Below are positions 55,226-64,000 of a stretch of DNA of 64,000 nt, piece by piece. Position 1 is the first letter of the stretch. Every line of letters starts with the position of its first letter. This DNA comes from Phoma sp. XZ068 (lineage: Eukaryota > Ascomycota > Dothideomycetes > Pleosporales > Didymellaceae). The notes below the pieces were generated by a model. That model saw only the letters and a list, made by a program, of their open reading frames with translations, did no database searches and had not been told where the DNA came from. The stretch is taken from positions 496,001 to 560,000 of the forward strand of contig RBKR01000016.1 in assembly GCA_004835665.1 (NCBI GenBank). Reading direction: 5' to 3'. The position numbers and the translations under genes were made by a program.

Positions 55226-56883
55226 GGTCCCGGGAAGGAACCAATCTAGTGCTCCGGCCGTGGATCAAGTGGTGGCGAACGTTGAAGCGTTCACGCTCCC
55301 GGGCTCCGGTTCGTATTGCGTTCTCTCTGGTCGTTGTGTTTGCGCAATTAGAGAAGAGGAGCGTCGACCTGAATGTTGCAGACCCTCGAGGATGGCGGCT
55401 CGACCGACTAGCGCATGATTTTGTAGGACTTGCGCAGCCTACAAAACAAACCCAGGATTAGTCCAAGGGCGAGCCGCTCCGAACCCTGATCGGTACGTAA
55501 AAAAGCCGAAGGCGCGATTGATCAGTTGTGCACCGACTGACGGCTGACCTCCTGAGTACGTACTTATGTACCTCCGTCTGAATGGACAGCGGCTGACAGC
55601 GAGGAACATCCATGGCAGCAGCGTACAGCGCGCTAGACTTGCACGACTCTCAGAAGGAGACCGACTCTCGAGACAGGCAGGTGCGCAGCCAAACTGAACA
55701 CGCGATAGCTGCAGCAGGTTAAATTGGACATTTGTCGTCGTTGTACAAAGCTGGCATGCACGTTGGAGATCCTCCTCATCCGCGTAGCCGTTGCGACCGT
55801 ATGGAGACGCACGCGCAGTCGTATTTGGCCAACTATTTGGTGCTGTGTGTGCATGCTGGGCCGTCCCTCAAGGTTTGAGAGGGGCATGATGCCGAACCCT
55901 TCACCACGCTCGTTGTAGTCTTAGTACAGTGCGCCATTCCGTCTCAGATGACTTTTTGTTCGATGATCCTGTGAAACCAGCCTGAGGTTTGGTGAGCCTT
56001 GGCTGCTAGAAGTGAGGCATTTAGCTGCATGTTCCTTCCAGAACGTGATGGACTGCGTGAGGGGAAGCATGCGTTTAACAGTAATAACTCGAGTTTGATA
56101 TTCACTTGTTATCAGATGACGCCATTTCGAGAAATAACAATATACACACAATCGCGATTCATAACAGCCATGTTCGGCGGGATTTGAAGAGTTCAAGGGT
56201 GATAGTGTCGCGCGCTCGTCATCACCCATGTCGCTCTTGTCTTGAGACTTCGGTTAGAAGTGGATCTGAACGCGGTGACATGCTCGGAGATTGGGCGACA
56301 TCCTGTCTCGGTGCTGATCCTACCAACGCAAAGGTAAGGAGGCGCTGCAGGACCATACCGCTGGGCGTGCATATGACACGATCTTTGAGTGATTGGGTCC
56401 AGTTCCGCGCCACCAGCCTATCGCTGGCAGTCTTGCCGCTGCCAGAATAGCTGCTGGAACAGGGGAAGGGCGTTCCGACGAGGCCGGACCAGTGAGCTGG
56501 GTTGGGTCATGACTCAAGTGAGGTACATGCTCTGGTTCACTGCCTCAAAGGGGGATGATTGTCAAGAACGATCTGCTGCTTGTGAAGGCCGAGGTAGGAG
56601 GTAACACTAGGTACACAATAACGTCAGGGTTTGTAGTGATAGGTTCAGAGGGCAGCAATGCATTGGAGGCACGTCAACATCTTTGCACATGCGTTGGTCA
56701 AAAGTTTTGCTTGCATGTGTGTAACAGGGGCGCACAGTGGCTAGCCCATTTGCCCAAGCAGAATGCTCATACATATTCGTGGATGCATCTTCTACAGCGA
56801 TTGAGGGGTATCTGCCCCATTTTCGACTCTCTTCTTCGGTCCGAAATGCCATATCTCTATTCTCATATCTTTGCTCGTGTAAC
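55226..56883. other. gene-free region of 1.66 kb
   Basis: Between the methyltransferase start and the GRS1 stop. I find no coding exon with family similarity, no motif copy and no RNA gene. Short frames overlap each other on both strands and look random. Confidence 0.45.
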
Positions 56884-59196
56884 TTATGCATCGACCTCCT
56901 GACCTTCAAACTTGGGCAGACGCGCAGCGACTTCTGACCACTGCTCCTTGCCGTGGACAAGGTTGGTGATGGCGGTGGTGATCTCCTCGAGACCGGCGCG
57001 GACCTGCTCTGTCGAGTCGCGGTCACGCAGTGTGAATGTGTTGTCCTTGACAGACTGGAAGTCAATGGTGATACCAAGAGGGGTACCAAGCTCATCGTTA
57101 CGCTGCGTCCTGTTAGGGTTGTACACAGAATGTATCGACAATAACTTACCGAGTAACGCTTGCCAATGGAAGCGCCAGAGTCGTCGACACGAGTAGAGAC
57201 GCCAGCTTCTTGCAGCTTGTCGCTGAGTGTCCGTACGAAAGGCTTGAAGTCGCTGTGCGAGCTCAATGGTACAATGAGCGCCTTGGTAGGGGCCACGGTA
57301 GGGGGGAAGGACAAGACACCGCGAGCATCGTCCTGCTCACGAGTCCAGTAGAGGTGTTCGCAAAGGGCGTAGACGATACGGCCAATACCGAATGATGGCT
57401 CGATAACGTTCGGTGTGTACTCCCTGACGTTCTCCACTCTTGTGCGCTTCTCAATAGTGATCAATTCCTTGGGAACCTCAACCTTGCCGTCGCCAACACC
57501 GGGGACATCAATGACGATCTTGCCCTCCTTTCCAAGGTCCAAGGACAGCTTCTCGCGCAGATCTTGTGTGAGAGCCTCGATGGCGTTCTCGACGGTCTTG
57601 CCATCCTTCTTGAACTTGGGGCCAAACTTCTTCTTCTCGATGTCGCAAACCCACTCCTCGACCTTGAGAGGCTCCTTTCGGGCCTCGCGAACGACCAGAG
57701 GGGCGCCAGTCTTCTTCATGTGGACTGTCAGATCGTATGCGCTACGGTCGGCACAACCAACGCACTCGATCCAGCCGTACGAGGTAAGCAGCTCGGCATC
57801 CCAGCAGTCTGCGGCGTAATGGGCCATTTCGTTGGCCATGTGTTGCCTGAAGCGTATCTTCTTGGGGTCGGCACCGATCTTGAGCAGGAACTGCTGGATA
57901 CGGGCAAGGAAGTAACCAAGTGTCTCGTTATCTACCAGGCCCGTCTTGACAGCCTCGCCGATCTTGGTAGTCTTGACGTTGGTCTTGCCAGAAAGCTGGA
58001 CCTCACGGTCAAGGAGCTCAAGCTCGACATCCGCAACCTCCTCGAAGCGAGGGTGCTTCTTGCCACCCTCAGGGTCGACAAAGTGCTCAATCTCAGCCAT
58101 CAAGAATTCTCGTACTCGCAGGAGACCAGCTCGGGGAGAGATTTCGTTACGGAAGGACTTGCCGATGGAGGCAGAAGCGAAGGGCATTTGCTGCTGGTTG
58201 AATTCGAGGAGCTTTGCGAAGTTCAAGAACTGACCCTGGGCAGTCTCGGGGCGCAGGTAACCGGGCATGTTGGAGGAGGGACCGATCGATGTCTGGAACA
58301 TGAGGTTGAAGGCGACCGGGGGCAGCAGCTCGCCGTTGGTCGCAGGGTTCTTGATGTCGTACTTCTTCATGAGCAGACCAAGCTCCTCGCCGTTATAGTT
58401 GTCAATCTTGGCCAGGACCTCCTCGTACTCAGTGACGAGAGCGTCGTCCATCTTGACGGCAGCAATGTTCTTGACCTTCTTCTTCTTTTTCTTGGGGTCC
58501 TCCTCCTCTGCCTCGACCTTCTCGCCACGCGCCTCCTTGTTGCCCTTCAGTCTAGCCTCCAGGACTTCCTCGACGAGGTGGTCTGCGCGGAAGATTTCGC
58601 CGGTCTTGGGGTCCTTGCACATCCAGTCGGCGAACTTGTCGACGTGGCCAGACGTCTTGAGGACTTCGTGGGGGGTCAGCATGGTGGTGTCCACTGCAAG
58701 CAGTCAGTATCACGCATGCTTCTTGGTCTCGTGCGCATTACCCTCCAGCATGTTCTCCCTCAGCACAAAGTGCTTTCGCCATATGTCGACAATGTTGTTT
58801 GTGAGGGCGGTACCAGGCGGGCCGTAGTCGTACAGGCCAGAGACACCACCATAGATGTCGAAGGCGGGTGTGTAGAAGAGTCGTCGCTGCACTGGTCAGT
58901 ATGACTCGACGCGGCGCATGGCATGTGGAGGGAATGCAGGCGCATACCTTCATGACTGAGTCGAGCGAAGCCCTGTCGAAGGGCTTGCCCTTAAAGGTGG
59001 TCATATCGCTCGGCATCTTGACCTGCTGCTTGCGCTTGGGGACGACGAACTTGAAGTGGGGATGTGTGGCAGAGAAGCTACGGGCGGGCGTGGTGGGATA
59101 AACAGGGCAAGGCGGGGTACCAAAATTGGCGGGTCTGCATGAACGTAGTGAAGACGACCGGGTGTTAGCGCGCAGCAACCGCGACACGCACTGCAT
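56884..59196 (-). CDS. GRS1: glycyl-tRNA synthetase, probably dual cytosolic/mitochondrial
   Basis: Class II synthetase charging tRNA-Gly. Exons 58948-59196, 58742-58886, 57150-58693 and 56884-57102 give 718 residues from the upstream ATG. Residues 1-60 are rich in Arg, Ser and Ala with few acids (SRLLRANTRSSSLRSCR, ARSFSATHPHF), a mitochondrial presequence. A second in-frame ATG at 59016 (residue 61, MPSDMTTFKG) would give a 658-residue cytosolic form, as known for single GRS genes in fungi. Core motifs: FDIYGGVSGLYDYGPPG, MFQTSIGPSSNMPGYLRPETAQGQF, FRNEISPRAGLLRVREF (motif 2), EPSFGIGRI (motif 3), and the C-terminal anticodon-binding domain. A Lys-rich insert (KKKKKKVKN) lies near 190. Divergent from RPF1. 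Confidence 0.95.
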
Positions 59197-59504
59197 ACAC
59201 GTAGAGTCTCTCGCTGCGGAGAGGAAGCAATTGGTCTAATGAGCGTCTAGTCAATATATAATACACAGATGAAGCACCGGTCGCGACGCCCCCAGCAGCA
59301 ATCATGCGGCAAGCACGGAGCGCGGAGAAACCCTCGCCGACAAAAAGTTAACTTTTGGTCGCGACTTGCAAAGGCTCGGCCGCGCTGAGCAACTTTTGAG
59401 CACACCACCACGACTCTGAGCTAACGACCTGTTACGGTAGGAGCGCCGTCGCACATGCATAGAAACACTGCTGACACATTTTCACAGGTGCACCACGACC
59501 CAAT
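59197..59504. promoter_or_regulatory. divergent promoter region of GRS1 and RPF1
   Basis: 308 bp shared between two translation-related genes. A TATATAATACA stretch lies at 59256-59266. An AG-ended CACATTTTCACAG at 59475-59487 close before the RPF1 start may be the acceptor of a 5'-UTR intron. Confidence 0.45.
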
Positions 59505-60853
59505 ATGGCGTTTTCAAAGTCTCCCACCACGGCCACCGGCTTCAAACCCAAGAACAAGCTCCGCCGACAAGCTGCGTTCCTTTCGATAAAGAAGGCCAGA
59601 GAGTCAGAGAAGCGCGACCTGCGGCACCGCCGCAAGCGAGAGGAAGCCAAGGACGCCGCACTGCGCGAGGAGCGCCTCAAGAACAATGTCCCCCAGACTA
59701 TCGACAACAAGCGAGTGTGGGACGAGCCTGTTGGAGACGAGGAGGATGTTCTCGGCTGGGCCGTTGATGTGGAGCGCCTGGCGAAGAAGAGGAAGCTCGA
59801 CGAGGAGGCAGCCACAAGGGAGGAAGAGGAGGGCACACTAGCAAAGCTGAAGAAGCGGGACCAAGAGGAGAACTCAGACTCAGACGACGAGGACGATGAG
59901 AAAGATGAAGACGCCGACTCCATGCTGGACTCAGACAACGAAGACGACTCGGCCTTCGACAGCGACGACTCGGAAATCACAAAGCCATCCAAGAACCGCG
60001 CCCCGTCTCCCGACCCCTCCGTCGCAACCACCGCAGCAACAAACATGGAGCTCTCGCCTGAATTCCTCAAGCAGAAATTCCCCCAGCTCTTCGACCCCCA
60101 ACCGGAACCCAAGATTCTCGTCACCACATCCATAAACTCCTCTCTGCACAAAGAAGCAGACACCCTGACCTCCTTCTTCCCCAACTCGACCTACATCCGC
60201 CGCACCGCACACGCACATGCCCACAAGTACTCGATCCGGGAGATATCGCAATTCGCCGCAGCACGCGACTACACCGCCGTCGTCATCCTCATGCAAGCCG
60301 AGCACGAAAAGAAGCCCGACGGGTTGGACATCGTACACCTCCCCAACGGGCCACACTTCCACTTCAGCGTGACCAACTGGGTCGACGGCAAGAAGCTGCC
60401 GCGCCACGCAAACGACACGGGCCACTACCCAGAGCTGATCCTGAACAACTTCAAGACGCCGCTGGGTATCCTGACGGCGCATTTGTTCAAGGGCTTGTTT
60501 CCTGCTGCGCCCGAGTTGGAGGGTAGACAGGTCCTTACGCTGCATAATCAGCGTGATTATATTTTCGTGAGGAGACATCGCTACGTCTTCCGTGACAAGC
60601 GGGAGACAGAGAAGCCGATTTTGGGGAACGACGGGAAGCCGATCAAGGGTGTGGAGGATGTAAAGGTGGGTATGCAGGAGATTGGGTAAGTTTGCGATAT
60701 TGAAAGTATGTGTAGGATTACTGCTAACGTGATGATAGGCCTCGCATGACGCTCAAGCTGCGAAGAATAGACCGCGGAATCCAGTACAAGAGCGGCCAGG
60801 AATGGCAGTGGAAGGGCCGGATGGAGAAGACAAGGACGCGCTTCAACATGTAG
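59505..60853 (+). CDS. RPF1: ribosome production factor 1 (Brix-domain protein)
   Basis: A 431-residue nucleolar protein needed for 60S subunit assembly in this family. Exons 59505-60685 and 60739-60853, joined as GG|G with CTAAC before the acceptor. The N-terminal 120 residues are Lys/Arg/Glu-rich and probably coiled (KKARESEKRDLRHRRKREEAKD). An acidic Asp/Ser run (DSDDEDDEKDEDADS) follows. The Brix domain covers about 200-415: PKILVTTSINSSLHKEADTL, FPNSTYIRR, HLPNGPHFHFSVTNW, and after the intron PRMTLKLRRIDRGIQ. Length fits the family given the long acidic insert. Expression is probably coupled to growth like its divergent neighbour GRS1, which is inference. Confidence 0.93.
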
Positions 60854-61424
60854 AAGAATACTGTACATGGTCTCAGACCCGCACCAACACGAACGATTTC
60901 ATCACGAACGACTTCAGCACGAACGATTTCAGAGATGTGAAGAATTGGCGCATTGCCGTAATGCTATTGTGCAACCGGCCACGATAGTCCAGCTAAAATA
61001 TGCAAACCCAAACGCTGCTTTCCCACAGCATCCCCACTGACCCAGCCGACCTGTCTCCAACGCCTTGAGTCGTGTTTAAACGCCAGAACAATACATGCAT
61101 GAACAATAATCAGGGCCACTCGACCCCACCCAAAGAAATGTGATCAGTTGGACATCCACCTGCGCTGACTCCGACCGCGTCGTGCCTGGCCGACAACACC
61201 GCTCGCGAGCTGCCTCCACGGACTATCCGTAAAGGACGAGCAAGGCGTAGGAGGCGGAGACAGAAGCGGTCGAGTCATTCGAGGTAGAGGCCAAGGAGCA
61301 CCTTGTGGCAACAGTGGAGGCGGCAGCGACCGTGGGGGAGGAAACGCCCATGGTTGTGGAGGGAACGGCATCTGCGGAACCTGTACTATACAATCGTTCA
61401 GTATGGAGCTCAGTTATGGTGCAA
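60854..61424. other. spacer between convergent genes
   Basis: 571 bp between the stops of RPF1 and POP2. A short imperfect tandem, ACGAA(C)GATTTCA repeated three times, lies at 60890-60930. No gene recognised. Confidence 0.5.
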
Positions 61425-63099
61425 CTATTTGTTACCACCATAGCCTCCATAGTTGCCACCCGGAGTCATATGGCCAGGTCCCGGTGTTGTGGCAAGACCA
61501 GCTGGGTGGTTTGTCGGTGTGCTGGGTCCATCGCCGTGTCTTGCGCTGCCAGGGTGGAACATCATACCACCGTTGAGACCCTGGAAGCCAGTGAGGTTTT
61601 GCTGCCCTTGTGCAGCAAGTACAGCGGCTTGAGCTGTTGCGCTGGCTGGCGGCCCAACGCCTGTAAGTCCCCACATCTGCCCGTTCATCTCGTCAGGGAC
61701 TGATCCATCGAATATTTTCTTCTTCAATTCCCAAAACACGGTACCAGTGAGCCAGGCATCGGAGCCTGCAGTGTGCGAGTTGCCAATGCGTTGGCAACCT
61801 AGCTCGTCAGCGAGATCCTGAAGGCCTGATTTTGTGCCCAAGTTGTTCAAGATGTTGGTTGCCGAAGCCCCTATTATGCCGCGGCGGACAAGGTTGTTTG
61901 CGTGTCGCCAGAGGTATTTGACATCCAGGAGGCGAGGGAAGAAGATCTCGACAAGCTTGCGGTACGAGTCCTCGTCCTCAGGTAGGGGCTTCGAGCTGAG
62001 CATCTTGACTAGGTATGCGAAATCGTAGCCAGAGTGAAAGGATATCCAGTTCACATCTTCGGAGAGCGTCATGCCGGATGTTATCAGGAGTGAACCGAAC
62101 TCTTGAGGGTCGATGCCTTGTGATGCGTGCTTTTCAAAGTCGGCACCGGACTTTTTCAACATCTGGATAGATTCCTCGTTGTACATGTCGTCCTCGAGGG
62201 AGAATTGGAAGTTAAAGCTCCATGTGCATGGGCACATGACTATATTGTTCGCGTATCGCTGTAGCGACTTGGGCTGGTACTGAAGTGTGGACGAATCGAG
62301 CTGAGCAGGTGGGATTTCACCCTGTATCGAGAATAATGTGACACCGAGCTGGATGATCTTGAGCAGGTCGACGTTGCAGCGCACTGTCTGGTAGTGGTAT
62401 GATGCTTTCGAGTTGAAGTCGCCGATCGGTCTCGCGACAACACCCGGAAACTCTGTGTCCTAGTACAAGCGTGAGCATCATCATGACCAGAAATTCGCAG
62501 AACAAAAGGGAGTACCAAGCTCATGGCCCAAGACTCCCTCACACCGTTGATAGTGCACTTGAACCACGCATGTCAGACATACGCCGCGCACACCAATCAA
62601 CAAACCGAATCGAACGAAGAGGTGTACTAACCATGCTGATGTATGGGTATTGATCGATGAGAGAGCGCAACAGGTCCATCTCTTGGTGCAGATTCGACCG
62701 CCAGACGTCTCGTATCCGCTGGCCAGCAAGACCCTTTGCGCCATCCTGGCCACGCACAGCGTCCTGCTGGAGCTGAGCACCATGTGCGAAACGCATACGC
62801 GCCTCGTGACCGTCTAGCCCTGTCCCTCCACTGACCCCACCTAGGCCAGCTGCTGCTCCTAACCCGGCACCGCCGAGGCCACCGGCAATTCCAGCGTTGC
62901 TCGATTGGAAAGCATGTTGGTTCTGGCCGAAAAGGTTGATATTGTGGGCCTGGTTACCGCCGAAGCTAGGATGTGGCATGTTCTGTTGTTGCTGGTGCTG
63001 CTGCGGCAGCTGTTGTTGTTGTTGGTGGATGGGCGCGGAGAGGTGGGCGAAGGGATTCGAGAGGTTGTGGCCGGGAAAGCGGCCGCCGTTGCGTGCCAT
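61425..63099 (-). CDS. POP2: CCR4-NOT deadenylase subunit POP2/CAF1
   Basis: A 500-residue DEDD-family 3'-5' RNase that removes poly(A) tails in the cytoplasmic CCR4-NOT complex. Exons 62632-63099 and 61425-62459. Residues 1-125 are Gln/Gly/Asn-rich and disordered (poly-Q near 26-40, then GGAGLGAAAGLGG). The nuclease begins IRDVWRSNLHQEMDLLRSLI. The first catalytic pair D157-x-E159 (DTEFPGVV) opens exon 2. Other markers are SEDVNWISFHSGYDFAYLVK and GNSHTAGSDAWLTG, carrying the remaining Asp residues. The C-terminal 90 residues are Gly/Pro/Gln-rich. Human CAF1 lacks these tails, whereas fungal Pop2 often has them. Divergent from NDUFB3. Confidence 0.95.
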
Positions 63100-63541
63100 T
63101 GTGCGGTATGGAAGGTGCTACCGCTGGGTAGCTCGTGTGCGGTTCTGCTGCAGGGCTGCTGGCATGCGGTAGCGGGGGTTGATGGTGCCGACAGCCGTGG
63201 ACAGATGGTCGCGTTGACTAGGTGCGCTTGTCCAGCAAGAAGCGCGAGCCGGGAATATCAGATGGTGGCGCGCGAGTCGACAGGTGGTGGAATGCGGAGG
63301 GGACGATGCAGATGAAAGCGAGCGCGGGAGTGGTGGCCGCACCTGCCGTCCGAGCTTTGCGCCAAGACATGGAGATGAGCAACCGCGACGTCAAGCTGCT
63401 CCGCGACGACAGTCTTCAGATCTACGCTGCGTCTCCCTATACCCACACAATGAGGCCCTCATAGTGAGTGCTGGCTATCCAGTGTCCCAATTGGCACGTT
63501 TGCGACCCTTTGCGCTCATTGCTGATGTCCGCAGCTCCGTC
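63100..63541. promoter_or_regulatory. divergent promoter region of POP2 and NDUFB3
   Basis: 442 bp between divergent starts. A pyrimidine/AG junction (GATGTCCGCAG at 63525-63535) just before the NDUFB3 start may be a 5'-UTR intron acceptor. No other structure seen. Confidence 0.45.
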
Positions 63542-63845
63542 ATGGCAAAGCCCAACATCACCGGCTTCGACCCGCAGAAGTTCGCCGCCGCTGCGAAGAA
63601 CGGCACAAAGGGCGACCCCTGGGCACGATAGTACGCTCCTCGACTACTTATTGCACCTCCAAACAGCAGACTCACAGTTGCACAGCGAGCAATGGCGCTA
63701 CACAGGTCCCTTCTCAAGGTGGAACCGCTTCAAGGGCTCCTTCCCTGGCCTCGGCATTGCGACAGTCGCATTCGCCGGATATCTTGTTGCTGAGCAGCTT
63801 TTCTTCAAGGAAGAACACGGACACCACGGCGAGGACGGTCACTGA
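63542..63845 (+). CDS. complex I accessory subunit B12 (NDUFB3)
   Basis: An 82-residue single-helix subunit of the mitochondrial NADH:ubiquinone oxidoreductase membrane arm. Exons 63542-63630 and 63686-63845; the intron (55 bp) splits the Tyr codon in the conserved DPWARYEQWRYTGPF text. Family markers are GDPWAR, WRYTGPFSRWNRFKGSFPGLG, one hydrophobic helix (IATVAFAGYLVAEQLFF) and a His-rich tail (EEHGHHGEDGH). Length fits the family (about 80-100). It is the second complex I gene in this window; the other, at 16.5 kb, also sits in a divergent pair. Confidence 0.88.
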
Positions 63846-64000
63846 GCGGGGTAGCTGCGCGGACACATGGGCGTAGAAAGAGAACGAGAGCGAAGGATAT
63901 GCAAGACCTGGGCGTACCGGTTGACTCAGTTTCCCTCGCTGCGAGGACTGTAAATATGGAATATCACACAGCACGATCAAAGCAAGTCTCTTTTGTCAGC

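Noticed and set aside
57564..58904. A 446-residue open frame on the plus strand
   Set aside because: It lies antisense to GRS1 exons and spans its introns. Its Leu/Val/Gly-rich text is what antisense reading of GC-biased codons produces.

Overview
The window is nuclear DNA of a filamentous ascomycete, most likely a dothideomycete of the Pleosporales type. Evidence: short spliceosomal introns (about 45-100 bp, usually GT...CTAAC/CTGAC...AG), dense genes on both strands, a fungal Zn2Cys6 regulator, fungus-specific families (AIM9-like, 2EXR-like, LaeA-like methyltransferase) and conserved hypothetical proteins of the kind common in that order. The order-level placement is inference. I see about 27 genes, two pseudogenes, no tRNA, rRNA or CRISPR, and no intact transposon.

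Layout. 0-9.3 kb: the 3' end of a RING/SNF2 ATPase, a tandem pair of paralogous small basic proteins, a 735-residue protein of unknown function, and aspartokinase. 9.3-14.4 kb: a 5-kb gene-poor tract holding 21 copies of an 18-bp motif (core GCACTGCAATCTTTAGCG) in both orientations, with a decayed F-box gene among them. 14.4-30.9 kb: a housekeeping block with BUR1 kinase, a small complex I subunit, a CFA-synthase-like methyltransferase, RFC3, ARPC3, TRM6, a MINDY deubiquitinase and an MFS transporter. 30.9-31.4 kb: a second cluster of the same motif. 32-42.9 kb: accessory genes, including an aldehyde dehydrogenase divergent from a Zn2Cys6 factor, and a secreted alpha/beta hydrolase. 43-51 kb: an AT-richer segment with an SRPK-like kinase, a broken kinase and an AIM9-like phosphotransferase. 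51.6-64 kb: a single-pass membrane protein, a PAP2 lipid phosphatase, a LaeA-like methyltransferase, then a housekeeping run of dual-targeted glycyl-tRNA synthetase, RPF1, POP2/CAF1 deadenylase and the complex I subunit B12.

How the genes relate. Most are independent housekeeping genes arranged as divergent pairs with short shared promoters (BUR1/complex I subunit, RFC3/ARPC3, TRM6/MINDY, GRS1/RPF1, POP2/NDUFB3). The one plausible local regulatory unit is ALDH with its divergent Zn2Cys6 neighbour. The most unusual element is the 28-copy motif family, eight copies of which are identical over 18 bp. All copies lie between genes. I do not recognise it as a described element. Exon boundaries were chosen by hand from splice signals, phase and family similarity.
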